Shown here: positions 8,469-17,563 of the stretch, one piece after another
How positions within the stretch are numbered: the first letter of the stretch is position 1
How the letters are laid out: each line of letters begins with the position of its first letter
Source of the DNA: Paraburkholderia dinghuensis
GTDB taxonomy: Bacteria > Pseudomonadota > Gammaproteobacteria > Burkholderiales > Burkholderiaceae
Reading direction: 5' to 3'
Assembly: GCF_003837865.1 (NCBI RefSeq)
Contig: NZ_RQIS01000006.1
Coordinates: 173,294-237,293, forward strand
DNA length: 64,000 nucleotides
Notes under the pieces: generated by a model
What the model was told of the DNA's origin: nothing
Databases searched by the model: none
Seen by the model: the letters and a program-made list of their open reading frames with translations, nothing else
Translations under genes and position numbers: made by a program

Positions 8469-10220
8469 ATGACCGAAAAGCAGTTCCCCGCTGGAGGCTG
8501 GCGCACGATACTGGCCGCATCTCAATGGGTGACGCATTACAGGCTGCAGTGGCTTTCGTCCGATCTCGTGGCCGGGGTGACGCTTGCCGCCTACGGCATT
8601 CCCGTCTCGCTAGCGTATGCAACACTCGCTGGGTTGCCGGCTCAATACGGCATCTACTGCTATCTGGTCGGAGGAATCTTCTACGCGCTGTTCGGTTCGT
8701 CGCGCCAGTTGGCGATCGGCCCCACGTCGGCCATCTCGATGCTCGTCAGCGCGACGGTGGTGGACATGGCAGGCGGCGATCCTGAGCGGTTCGCGTCCAT
8801 CGCCTCGTTGACAGCGATACTGATCGCAGCCATGTGCCTGCTGGGGTGGATCCTGCGGCTAAGCTCGCTCGTCAACTTCATCAGCGAAACGATTCTGCTT
8901 GGATTCAAGGCCGGAGCGGCGCTGACGATCGCGCTGACTCAATTGCCGAAGCTGTTTGGCGTCAAAGGAGGCGGCGAGCAGTTCTACGAACGTATCGCGA
9001 TTCTGGTCCGGCAGCTTCCCGACACGCATCTTGTCGTGCTGGCGTTCGGGCTCGGCGCGCTGGCGCTGCTGCTCCTCGGCGAGAAATTCTTGCCGGGGCG
9101 CCCGGTCGCCTTGTTTGTGGTGGCGCTCTCCATCGTTCTGCTGTCGGTGACACCGCTGGGCGGGATGGGATTCACGGTCGTCGGCGCCTTGCCCCGTGGC
9201 CTGCCCGATTTTCATGTGCCTTCACTCCATGTCCGGGACGTCGATGGCATCGTTCCGCTTGCATTCGCATGCCTGCTGTTGTCGTACGTGGAAAGCGTAT
9301 CGGCGGCACGCGCGATCGCGCAAAAGAACGGATATGAAATCGACCCTCGTCAAGAGCTATTGGGGCTCGGCGCGGCGAATCTCGCAGCGGGTGTCTTTCA
9401 CGGGTACCCGGTGGCGGGCGGTTTGTCGCAATCGTCAGTCAACGACAAGGCAGGCGCCAGGACCCCGCTCGCACTGGTATTCGCGTCGATCACCATCGGC
9501 CTGTGCCTGATGTTTCTCACTGGCCTGCTGAGCAACCTGCCCAACGTCGTACTGGCGGCCATCGTGCTGATAGCGGTGAAGGGCCTCGTTGATATTCGCG
9601 AGTTGCGTCACGTCTGGCATGCCAGCCGTCAAGAGTTTCTGGTGTCGATGGTCGCCTTTATCGCCGTACTGCTGCTGGGCATTCTCAAAGGGGTGATTTT
9701 CGCGGTGCTCGCATCGATGCTTCTTTTAATCGTGCGCGCCGCGCATCCGCATGTGGCGATCCTTGGACGCATTCCGGGAACGCATCGGTATTCGGACACG
9801 GAGCGCCATCCCGACAATGAGTCGATACCCGGCGTACTGATGTTCCGCGTAGAGGCTTCGCTGCTTTACTTCAATGCAGATCACGTGCGAGCGACGATAC
9901 GGGCGGCAATCCGGTCGGCAACGAGCCCCGTCAAGCTGGTGATAGTCGATCTGTCCAATTCCCCGGCGGTGGACATGGCAGGAGCCCGGATGCTGGCCAC
10001 CTTGCATGCCGACCTCGCCAAGGCGGGAGGGAATTTGCGGATCGTAGCCGCGCATGGCAGCGTGCGCGATATGCTGCGCGCGGAAGGACTGGATCAGCAG
10101 GTCGGCGATATCAGCCGCCGGGTCTCGGTGGATGACGTCATCGAAACGCATTTACGCAATGTCGACTTGAAGGTCGCGAGATCGGAAGATCGCATGCCGA
10201 AAACACGGCCCGGTAGCTGA
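8469..10220 (+). CDS. SulP family anion transporter with C-terminal STAS domain
   Basis: A 583-residue inner-membrane protein. The first about 440 residues form the SulP transporter core, with signatures GVTLAAYGIPVSLAYATLAG, AIGPTSAIS and the later GYPVAGGLSQSSVND. Residues from about 470 form a cytoplasmic STAS domain (VLMFRVEASLLYFNADHVR, IVDLSNSPAVDMAGA). Substrates of the family are sulfate, bicarbonate or dicarboxylates; the substrate here is not readable. The ATG at 8469 is chosen because GGGAGGA lies about 9 nt upstream, although the frame is open to 8337. A small membrane protein follows 32 bp downstream and may be co-expressed. Confidence 0.88.
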   Translation: MTEKQFPAGGWRTILAASQWVTHYRLQWLSSDLVAGVTLAAYGIPVSLAYATLAGLPAQYGIYCYLVGGIFYALFGSSRQLAIGPTSAISMLVSATVVDMAGGDPERFASIASLTAILIAAMCLLGWILRLSSLVNFISETILLGFKAGAALTIALTQLPKLFGVKGGGEQFYERIAILVRQLPDTHLVVLAFGLGALALLLLGEKFLPGRPVALFVVALSIVLLSVTPLGGMGFTVVGALPRGLPDFHVPSLHVRDVDGIVPLAFACLLLSYVESVSAARAIAQKNGYEIDPRQELLGLGAANLAAGVFHGYPVAGGLSQSSVNDKAGARTPLALVFASITIGLCLMFLTGLLSNLPNVVLAAIVLIAVKGLVDIRELRHVWHASRQEFLVSMVAFIAVLLLGILKGVIFAVLASMLLLIVRAAHPHVAILGRIPGTHRYSDTERHPDNESIPGVLMFRVEASLLYFNADHVRATIRAAIRSATSPVKLVIVDLSNSPAVDMAGARMLATLHADLAKAGGNLRIVAAHGSVRDMLRAEGLDQQVGDISRRVSVDDVIETHLRNVDLKVARSEDRMPKTRPGS

Positions 10221-10252
10221 ATGTCGGGTTATCAACCTTGAGGCGAGGTCAT

Positions 10253-10933
10253 ATGAACACCACCATGCAAGCCCCGCAAGACAAGCCAGAGACGCGCGGC
10301 AAGATACTCAACACCGTCGATCGCGTGTCCGAACTGTGTTTTGGTCTGTTCATGGCCCTGACGTTCGTCGGCGCGGTCAAGGCAGTCAACCCCGGCGCAG
10401 ACGCAGGGTACAAGATGTTCCTCACCGCACTCGGATGCAATCTTGCATGGGGCCTCGCGGACGCCGTGATGTATCTCGTGCGCACACTCGCCGATCGAGG
10501 ACAGCGCCTGACACTCGTACAGACCATACAGCGGGAGCAGGATCAGGCAGTCGGCGTGCGTGCCTTGCGCGAGGCATTACCAGACAAGCTTGAGCCGCTA
10601 GTCGAAGACGCTGACCTCGAGCCAATTCGCACGCGCCTCGCTGCCGTGTCGACGCTGCCGCCTCGCGCGAAATACATGTTCGACGACTTCGTCGGCGCGC
10701 TGGGCATTTTTCTGCTTGTTGTCCTCGGCACCTTTCCGGTCGCGCTGCCGTTTCTTTTCGTGCTGGATCTCAAGACGGCACTCATCGCATCACGTGTGCT
10801 CACACTCGTGATGCTCTTCATCGCGGGCTATGCGCTGGGGCGCTACAGTGGGGCGGGTGCGATGAAAGCTGGATTAACGATGGTCGCGCTCGGCGTTCTT
10901 CTGACGATGGCCATCATTGCGCTGGGGGGGTAA
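10253..10933 (+). CDS. VIT1/CCC1-like membrane protein
   Basis: A 226-residue membrane protein starting at 10253 behind GAGGCGAGGT. There are two hydrophobic helices at roughly residues 28-75, a charged cytoplasmic stretch (about 90-150) and three helices in the C-terminal part, ending LTMAIIALGG. The arrangement, with a long soluble loop after the second helix, fits the VIT1/CCC1 transporter superfamily (iron or manganese), though this Proteobacterial branch is uncharacterised. It directly follows sulP on the same strand. Confidence 0.6.
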   Translation: MNTTMQAPQDKPETRGKILNTVDRVSELCFGLFMALTFVGAVKAVNPGADAGYKMFLTALGCNLAWGLADAVMYLVRTLADRGQRLTLVQTIQREQDQAVGVRALREALPDKLEPLVEDADLEPIRTRLAAVSTLPPRAKYMFDDFVGALGIFLLVVLGTFPVALPFLFVLDLKTALIASRVLTLVMLFIAGYALGRYSGAGAMKAGLTMVALGVLLTMAIIALGG

Positions 10934-11009
10934 TCGACGTCGACCGCCGACTGCGCGAAAACCAGCGCACGTCGTTGCCGCTGTATGCGACAACAACGTG
11001 CGCCGAACT

Positions 11010-12431
11010 TCATGCCTTGCGGGCCCGAAGAAATTTGAAGAACTCCACGCCTTCCTGCAGGCGCCGTCTCATCATTTCCCAGCTCACCAACATCTCGCGG
11101 ACAATTTCCCAGATCTTCGACGGTCGGAAATAAAAGCGCTTGTAGAATTCCTCGACGCCACGATAGATCTCGTCGCGCGACAGATGCGGATAACCGATAG
11201 CCGCAGCCTGAGTGCCGGCTTCATTGACGAGGGTGATGACCTTGCCGTCGTTCAGCCATCCATTCTCGACAGCCTGCTTGTGAAGGACCGTACCCGGATA
11301 AGGCGCCGCGAGTGACACCTGGATCGTGTGCGGGTTGATCTCTTGCGCGTACTGGATCGTCTTCTGGATCGTTTCGTGCGTCTCGCCGGGAAGTCCAAGA
11401 ATGAACGTACCGTGGATCTTGATTCCAAGCTTGCGGCAATCCTCGCTGAACTGGCGAGCCATATCGGTCCGCAATCCCTTTTTCACGTTCACGAGGATCT
11501 GGTCGTCGCCGGACTCGTAGCCGACGAGCAACAGCCGCAACCCGTTGTCCTTCATCACCTTGAGGGTTGAATAAGGCACGTTCGCCTTCGCGTTGCACGA
11601 CCACGTCACGCCCAGCTTGCCAAGGCCGCGCGCGATCTCTTCGGCTCGCGGCCGGAGGTCGGTGAAGGTATCGTCATCGAACATGATCTCCTTGATCTCG
11701 GGCATGTTGTCCCGGATCCATTTCACTTCTTCGATGACGTTCTCGACCGAACGTGTGCGATAGCGGTGGCCGCCGACCGTGTGCGGCCAGAGACAGAAGG
11801 TGCACCTGGATTTGCAGCCTCGGCCCGTGTAGAGCGATACATAGGGATGCTTGAGGTAGCCGCTGAAATAATTCTTCGACGTCAGGTCGCGCTTGTAAAT
11901 GGGCGCGACGAACGGCAACTGGTCCATGTCTTCGAGAATGGGCCGGGCTTCGTTGTGCGTGATCGAGCCATCGGGCAGACGATAGCTGAGACCGAGAATC
12001 GACTCGAACGGAAGACCCTGCGCGATCTCGCGACACGTGAAGTCGAATTCTTCCCGGCACACGAAATCGAGCGCATCGCTCGCGGTCAGTGAGCCGTGAG
12101 GATCGACGGCTACCTTTGCACCGATCATCCCGATGAGGATCGACGCTTTACGTTGTTTCAAATGTTCGGCGAATCGAACATCACTGGAGAAGGACGGGGA
12201 GCTCGTATGAATGATGACCAGTTCGTATTCCTGGGCAATATCGAGCGTGGTGTCCAGCGAGAGACCGTCTGCGGGAGCATCCACGAGGCGGCTACCCTCG
12301 ACCAGTGCTGCGGGCTGGGCGAGCCACGTCGGATACCAGAACGATTTGATCTCACGCTTCGTCTGGAACCGTGAGCCCGCTCCGCCATCGAAACCGTCAT
12401 AGGAAGGTGCCTGCAGAAACAACGTTTTCAT
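11010..12431 (-). CDS. hpnJ: Hopanoid biosynthesis radical SAM protein HpnJ
   Basis: A 473-residue protein with an N-terminal cobalamin-binding-like domain (residues 1 to about 180) and a radical-SAM domain. The 4Fe-4S motif is C-K-S-R-C-T-F-C (CxxxCxxC) in TGRGCKSRCTFCLWPHT. The N-terminus MKTLFLQAPSYDGFDGGAG and the FWYPTWL segment are characteristic of HpnJ, which acts in making the cyclitol-ether (ring-contracted) head group of bacteriohopanetetrol. The ATG at 12431 has GAGGG 6 nt upstream. Hopanoid genes are usually grouped; here the gene stands alone with no hpn neighbour in the window. Confidence 0.85.
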   Translation of the reverse strand: MKTLFLQAPSYDGFDGGAGSRFQTKREIKSFWYPTWLAQPAALVEGSRLVDAPADGLSLDTTLDIAQEYELVIIHTSSPSFSSDVRFAEHLKQRKASILIGMIGAKVAVDPHGSLTASDALDFVCREEFDFTCREIAQGLPFESILGLSYRLPDGSITHNEARPILEDMDQLPFVAPIYKRDLTSKNYFSGYLKHPYVSLYTGRGCKSRCTFCLWPHTVGGHRYRTRSVENVIEEVKWIRDNMPEIKEIMFDDDTFTDLRPRAEEIARGLGKLGVTWSCNAKANVPYSTLKVMKDNGLRLLLVGYESGDDQILVNVKKGLRTDMARQFSEDCRKLGIKIHGTFILGLPGETHETIQKTIQYAQEINPHTIQVSLAAPYPGTVLHKQAVENGWLNDGKVITLVNEAGTQAAAIGYPHLSRDEIYRGVEEFYKRFYFRPSKIWEIVREMLVSWEMMRRRLQEGVEFFKFLRARKA

Positions 12432-12964
12432 GAATGCCCTCGAAAAAATAGTCATCCCGATATGGATCGGTGAACTGCTGGAACTCGCCATGTTTCGGCG
12501 ATGTTCGCGAATTGTTTCAATGCCTTCAAAAAATTGACACGTGCTGCATAGCGACTGTGGACGCCGTCCTTTCCTGTGTCATCAGAAACTAAAGACGATC
12601 AAGGATACTACGTCTTGCCGCTTCGACTTTGCGAAAAAATTGGCCTTTAATCTGTTGACCATTACAAAAATATTACGTTTGACGTCCACAATCGCGTCGA
12701 TCTCAAGCAGATATTCCGCTTTCCGATTCACGCATTTAAGCACGCACTACAGACCGAACTATGTGCAGCGTTCATTTTCATCGGCAACTCTTTCTGTGCT
12801 ATATCTGCGGTGAATTCGTAGCAGCGTTCGCCTTGCTCGGCACGAGCGTGCGCAAATGCGCTTGAATCCGTCTGCCGGAGAAACCGATCCGGAACGGGCA
12901 ATGACAGTCAAGACGCGTATTCGCGCGTTCGCAGCGCTCAATGCTCCAAAGCGGGAGGCGATGT
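12432..12964. other. AT-richer intergenic stretch, no supported gene
   Basis: About 530 bp that are clearly less GC-rich than the neighbours, especially 12580-12800, with several A/T runs. Short frames on both strands lack ribosome sites and domain character. It probably holds the hpnJ promoter and that of the hypothetical gene at 12965. Confidence 0.45.
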
Positions 12965-13306
12965 ATGGCGCCAGATCACAGCAATGCGACCGGTGTGCCT
13001 GTTGGCGATGGCCAGCACATCAGCCCGGCGGAATTCCTGCTGATGGCAGGCTTTCTTGCATACCGGGCACCACGGGCGGAGGTCGATGCGCGAGCAGCGG
13101 CCCGACGCGTTCTGGATGCTGTTCTCGGGGTGGCGACAGCGCACGGATTTGCCGATTCGGACGCTCTCGAATCGATGATGGCGAGCGCAGAAAAATCTAC
13201 GCGCGTGTGGAGGCTAGCGGAGCAGGCCATCGCTGCCGTCGGCGATACGGCCGCTTACCTGCAGGTGCTTCGCTGCGCAGGCGTAACGCTGGAAGTGGAC
13301 GCTTGA
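12965..13306 (+). CDS. Hypothetical protein, alpha-helical
   Basis: A 113-residue protein starting at the ATG at 12965 with GGGAGG 6 nt upstream. It is Ala-rich and predicted largely helical (EVDARAAARRVLDAVLG, STRVWRLAEQAIAAVG), with no signal peptide or membrane segment. No family is recognised. Third-position GC and the good RBS support coding. Confidence 0.5.
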   Translation: MAPDHSNATGVPVGDGQHISPAEFLLMAGFLAYRAPRAEVDARAAARRVLDAVLGVATAHGFADSDALESMMASAEKSTRVWRLAEQAIAAVGDTAAYLQVLRCAGVTLEVDA

Positions 13307-13690
13307 TCGCAGCCGTTGGCGCGAGTCGCGGCTTGTCAACTTGATGCAATGGGGCCGAGTCCGGAAGTGCGGTTGCTGCGTTGCCGGTGTCGAGGCCCTA
13401 AACGAACGCAGGCCTTTCCGTCGAACTTCGGTCCAATACCGAAGCACTTTGCGTTCAAGCGCCATCTGCTATGCGCATCGCTTTATCGCAACCAACGCAC
13501 AGCCCGTTTCGTCGCGTGGCGCAAATTCATCGGGCTCATCAAAAATCAGTCGGTAAATGACTGAGCCATCCACATCTTCCGACTCGACTCCTGTCCGTCA
13601 AGTTGACAGCGCATTCGTGGAACACGGTCATCGAGACCGTCGCGAAACGGCCTCGTCCATCATGCGCCCGGCAACGTCATCACCGTACCG
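13307..13690. other. Intergenic stretch, no supported gene
   Basis: About 380 bp between a plus-strand hypothetical gene and the end of the minus-strand AraC gene. Two short overlapping plus frames are present without ribosome sites. No terminator hairpin with a T-run was found. Confidence 0.45.
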
Positions 13691-14692
13691 TCACTTCGAA
13701 TGACTATTGCGCCAGTCGCGCGGCGTCATGCCAAAGCGCGCGCTGAACCAGTTCGTGAATGAGCCCTGCTGCGAATAGCCTAACAAGTTGGAAACGCGCC
13801 CGATCGGATAGCGCGGGTTATTCATGTAGCGCACCGCCAGTTCGGACCGCACTTCCTCGATGAGGCGCGTGAAGCTCGTATCGGCGAGCCCAAGCTGGCG
13901 CTGCATGGTGCGAACGCTCAGATGCAGATGCGCGGCCACCCGCTCGACGGTGGCCTGTTCGAGTGGCAGCAAAAGGTAGATCGCCTTGCGCACTTCGAGA
14001 GCGGCGGAGTGGACACCCGATACATTGAGCGTATCGGCAAGGCTCTCCGCGTAACGCACCAGTTCCGGGTCGGCGGCGGGGTTCGGGTAGTCGAGGTCGG
14101 CCGCAGCGCACACGAGACCGTTGAAGTCGCTGCCGAACTCCAGCGGGCAGCCGAAGAAGCGGCGGTGAAACGTAAGGTCTGCCGGCGCCTGATGAACGAA
14201 ATGAACGGAACGCGGTTTCCACCGATCGCCGAGCAGGGCGCTGGCGTGGCGGGCGAGGACGCCGACCGCGAGTTCGATCGCCTGATTCGTCGGAATACCC
14301 GGATCGACGACTATTTCCTCGCGGATGGTGACCGTTTCGCCCGCATCCTCGACATGAATCGCGAGGGCTTCGTTCAGCAGATGCCGGTATTCGACTGCGG
14401 CAAGCAGCACTTCGCGCATCGTGCGCTTGTGCGCGAGCAGAACGTTGACGAGGCCCGTGCCGAACTTCTGCCGTGTCTCGGCCATTTGCAGCGCAAAAGT
14501 CGGGCACGATGCCTTTTCGGCCGTGAGTTCGAGTATCCGGCAGGCCGCAGCAGCGGATATGCGCTCGTCCGGGTTCGCGAGCGCCGCGGCGTCAATCCCG
14601 GCCTGTTGCGCGAGTTCGACCGGGTTCATTCCAGAGCGCCGCGCCACGTCGAAATAGCCGCTTAGCGAGGCCGCTCGCAGCATCGTTTCCAT
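13691..14692 (-). CDS. AraC family transcriptional regulator (Arabinose_bd N-domain type)
   Basis: A 333-residue regulator. Residues 1 to about 210 form the ArgR/OruR-type N-terminal domain (LSGYFDVARRSGMNPVEL..., FGCPLEFGSDFNGLV). The C-terminal about 100 residues form the double helix-turn-helix AraC domain (LHLSVRTMQRQLGL, then YPIGRVSNLLGYSQQGSFTNWF). The ATG at 14692 has AGGAGA 7 nt upstream. It is divergent from the BKACE gene at 14989; the intergenic repeats at 14764-14824 are its probable binding sites, so it is the likely activator of the catabolic run to 23341. Confidence 0.88.
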   Translation of the reverse strand: METMLRAASLSGYFDVARRSGMNPVELAQQAGIDAAALANPDERISAAAACRILELTAEKASCPTFALQMAETRQKFGTGLVNVLLAHKRTMREVLLAAVEYRHLLNEALAIHVEDAGETVTIREEIVVDPGIPTNQAIELAVGVLARHASALLGDRWKPRSVHFVHQAPADLTFHRRFFGCPLEFGSDFNGLVCAAADLDYPNPAADPELVRYAESLADTLNVSGVHSAALEVRKAIYLLLPLEQATVERVAAHLHLSVRTMQRQLGLADTSFTRLIEEVRSELAVRYMNNPRYPIGRVSNLLGYSQQGSFTNWFSARFGMTPRDWRNSHSK

Positions 14693-14763
14693 CGTTGTGT
14701 CTCCTTCCACGCATCGGGTTTGTCGCGCTTTCTCATTCGGCGGCGACCGCGCTTTCGCAATTA

Positions 14764-14824
14764 CTGGTGTTAACACCAGGTGGTACCGACGCCAGGTGGT
14801 GTTAACGCTCGGTGGTGTTAACGC
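14764..14824. promoter_or_regulatory. Phased operator-like repeats in the araC/BKACE divergent promoter
   Basis: Three GGTGTTAAC elements are visible. The first is a perfect 16-bp palindrome, CTGGTGTTAACACCAG (14764-14779). Two identical 14-mers GGTGGTGTTAACGC follow at 14795-14808 and 14811-14824. The GTTAAC cores start at 14769, 14801 and 14817, i.e. 32 and 16 bp apart. Repeated, evenly phased sites between divergent regulator and structural genes are typical of AraC-type or LysR-type operators. Confidence 0.6.
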
Positions 14825-14988
14825 CTGGTGGCGCGAAAGCCTAAAACGATGGCGTTCATTCACAAAAGTGTAGCGCGAGATCGGCGTATTGTTCCAGCTC
14901 AACGGATAACGAAATTTCCGAGCGGTATTTCAGGCGATCTGCTGCGTCGCAAAACGTCGGAATACCGCCACCCACATTGGAGAACACG

Positions 14989-16044
14989 ATGCAATTCCTC
15001 GACGACTCGCTGCACCCCGAGAATCAGGACAAGGTGGTCATCACGACCGCGCCGTACGGCCCGGAGTGGATGCCGGAAGATTTCCCGGAAGACATTCCGG
15101 TGACGATGGACGAGCAGATCCAGAAGGCTGTGGACTGCTACAACGCGGGCGCAACCGTGTTGCACCTGCACGTGCGCGAACTCGACGGAAAGGGCTCCAA
15201 GCGCCTCTCCAAGTTTAACGAGCTGATCGCCGGCGTGCGCGCCGCGGTGCCCGACATGATCATCCAGGTGGGCGGCTCGATCTCGTTCGCCCCGGAAACC
15301 GAAGGCCAGGCAGCACAGTGGCTCTCGGACGACACGCGCCACATGCTCGCGGACCTCGATCCGAAGCCCGACCAGGTGACGGTGGCGATCAACACCACGC
15401 AGATGAACATCATGGAGCTGCTCTATCCGGAATACCTGGAAGGCACCTCGTTGTCCAACCCCGCGTACATGGCCGCCTATAGTGAAATGACGGTTCCGGC
15501 CGGTCCGGCCTGGGTCGAGGAGCACCTGCGCCGCCTGCAGGCTTCCGGCATCCAGCCGCACTTCCAGCTCACGGGCATTCACGCGCTCGAAACGCTCGAT
15601 CGCCTCGTGCGCAAGGGCGTGTACAAGGGCCCGCTGAACCTGACGTGGATTGGCATCGGTGGCGGCTTCGACGGCCCGAACCCGTTCAACTTCTTCAACT
15701 TCGTGCACCGCGCACCGGACGGTTGCACGGTGACTGCCGAGTCGCTGCTGAAGAACGTGCTGCCGTTCAACATGATGGCGATGTCGATGGGCCTGCATCC
15801 GCGCTGCGGCATCGAAGATACGATCATCGACCAGCACGGCAAGCGCTTCACGTCGGTGCAGCAGATCGAGCAGTGCGTGCGCGTGGCGCGCGAACTGGGC
15901 CGCGAGATCGCGACCGGCAAGGAAGCGCGCGAGATCTATCGCATCGGCGTGCAGTACGACACGATCGATGAGACGCTCGCCGCGAACGGCATGGCGCCGA
16001 ACCGCAAGGCCGGCGTGAAGAACGTGCCGATGTACACGGCGTAA
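14989..16044 (+). CDS. BKACE / 3-keto-5-aminohexanoate cleavage family enzyme (DUF849)
   Basis: A 351-residue TIM-barrel beta-keto-acid cleavage enzyme. Family members use a metal to condense a beta-keto acid with acetyl-CoA, giving acetoacetate and a new acyl-CoA. The metal-binding His-x-His is seen in VLHLHVRELDGKGS, and the family segments TTAPYGPEW, IIQVGGSISF and WIGIGGGFDGPNPFNF are present. It is longer than classical Kce (about 275 residues), so it belongs to a different BKACE subgroup with unknown substrate. The ATG at 14989 has GGAGA 6 nt upstream. It is the first gene of a plus-strand catabolic run. Confidence 0.85.
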   Translation: MQFLDDSLHPENQDKVVITTAPYGPEWMPEDFPEDIPVTMDEQIQKAVDCYNAGATVLHLHVRELDGKGSKRLSKFNELIAGVRAAVPDMIIQVGGSISFAPETEGQAAQWLSDDTRHMLADLDPKPDQVTVAINTTQMNIMELLYPEYLEGTSLSNPAYMAAYSEMTVPAGPAWVEEHLRRLQASGIQPHFQLTGIHALETLDRLVRKGVYKGPLNLTWIGIGGGFDGPNPFNFFNFVHRAPDGCTVTAESLLKNVLPFNMMAMSMGLHPRCGIEDTIIDQHGKRFTSVQQIEQCVRVARELGREIATGKEAREIYRIGVQYDTIDETLAANGMAPNRKAGVKNVPMYTA

Positions 16045-16139
16045 TGCGCCGCTGACGACCTGGCCAGTATCGACAATCGGCCGCATTTTTTCGGCGGCCA
16101 ATACCGCCCGACCACGAGCGGAACATAAGGAGACGACAT

Positions 16140-17462
16140 ATGCTTACCACGCATGCCGAGCCCACTGCGGGCGAATTTGCGGCGGGGGAAACGAACGTGC
16201 GCACGTATGCGTGGGTCGTGTTCGCCTTGACGGTCGGGTTGCTGCTTTCCGACTACATGTCGCGGCAAGTGTTGAATGCGGTGTTCCCGTTGCTCAAGGC
16301 GACGTGGAGTCTCTCGGACACCCGGCTCGGCTCGCTGAGCAGTGTGGTCGCGCTGATGGTGGGCGTACTCACGTTTCCGCTGTCGGTGCTGGCCGACCGC
16401 TGGGGCCGCGTGAAGAGCATCACCCTGATGGCGGCAATGTGGAGCCTCGCGACGCTCGGCTGCGCGATCTCGGCCAACTATGGCCAGATGCTCCTCGCGC
16501 GGGCATTTGTCGGTATCGGTGAAGCCGCCTATGGCAGTGTCGGTATTGCAGTGGTCCTAAGTATTTTCCCGGTTCATCTGCGCTCCACGATTACTGGCGC
16601 GTTCATGGCGGGCGGCGCGTTCGGATCGGTGCTCGGCATGGCGCTCGGTGGTGCGGTTGCGGCTCATCACGGCTGGCGCGCGGCGTTCGGCGCGATGGCC
16701 GCCATGGGGATCGTGCTGGTCGTTCTCTATCGTATCGTCGTCACCGAAAAGCGGCTCGCCCCGCTGCAGCCGCAAAGCGTGGGCGGACCAGCGCAGGGCC
16801 GCGGTATGTGCACGAGCTTGCGCACGTTGATGAAGGGGCTGTTTTCCACGCGTTCGGTCGTCTGTGCCTACGTCGGCAGCGGTGTGCATCTGCTGGTTCC
16901 GGCCGCCATCTGGAGCTGGATGCCGAGCTTCCTGAACCGCTACTACGGCATGGAAACCGGCAAGGCTGCCGTGACTGCCGCAGCGTTCGTTCTGATGACG
17001 GGCGTCGGCATGGTGGTGTGCGGAAACCTCGCGGACCGCTTCAGCAAGCAGGCCCGCGAAAGGAAATGGACCATTGCGATTGCGTACTGCCTGATCTGCT
17101 TCACGCTGCTCGCAATCGGTCTGCGCATGCCTGCCGGTACGGCGCAACTTGTGGTGATCGGCGCCGGTATGTTCTTCTGTGCTGGCGCGGCCGGCCCGTC
17201 GGGCGCGATGGTGGCGAATCTCACGCCGCCGTCGATCCACGCCTCGGCGTTTGCCACGCTGACGTTGGCAAACAACCTGCTGGGGCTCGCACCCGCTGCC
17301 ATATTGACGGGCATCGTGGCCGATCGCATCGGGCTGCTCGGCGCGCTGCAACTCGTGCCGTTTGCCCCGCTGGTCGCGGCAGCTGTGTTCTTTATCGGAA
17401 AGCGCAATTACACCGCCGATCTGGATCGTGTGAACGTCCTGCTCGAAGAAGCAGCGCGCTAG
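16140..17462 (+). CDS. MFS transporter
   Basis: A 440-residue major facilitator superfamily permease with about 12 hydrophobic helices. The loop 2-3 signature is visible as VLADRWGRVKS, with a weaker repeat NLADRFSKQ in the second half. The start has AAGGAG about 8 nt upstream. It lies 95 bp after the BKACE gene and probably imports the organic acid degraded by this cluster. The exact MFS family (sugar acid or aromatic acid type) cannot be fixed by eye. Confidence 0.85.
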   Translation: MLTTHAEPTAGEFAAGETNVRTYAWVVFALTVGLLLSDYMSRQVLNAVFPLLKATWSLSDTRLGSLSSVVALMVGVLTFPLSVLADRWGRVKSITLMAAMWSLATLGCAISANYGQMLLARAFVGIGEAAYGSVGIAVVLSIFPVHLRSTITGAFMAGGAFGSVLGMALGGAVAAHHGWRAAFGAMAAMGIVLVVLYRIVVTEKRLAPLQPQSVGGPAQGRGMCTSLRTLMKGLFSTRSVVCAYVGSGVHLLVPAAIWSWMPSFLNRYYGMETGKAAVTAAAFVLMTGVGMVVCGNLADRFSKQARERKWTIAIAYCLICFTLLAIGLRMPAGTAQLVVIGAGMFFCAGAAGPSGAMVANLTPPSIHASAFATLTLANNLLGLAPAAILTGIVADRIGLLGALQLVPFAPLVAAAVFFIGKRNYTADLDRVNVLLEEAAR

Positions 17463-17563
17463 ATGTAAACAAACAGTCGGTAATAGTGCCTCAAGGGTGG
17501 GACGAGCCGTCCCGCCGCAATTGAAACGGTTTTGCAGTTTGAGTAAAGGATAGGAGAGTAGAA

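Noticed and set aside
12541..12813. Plus frame of 90 codons in the AT-richer region
   Set aside because: Composition and hydropathy look random and no ribosome site precedes it.
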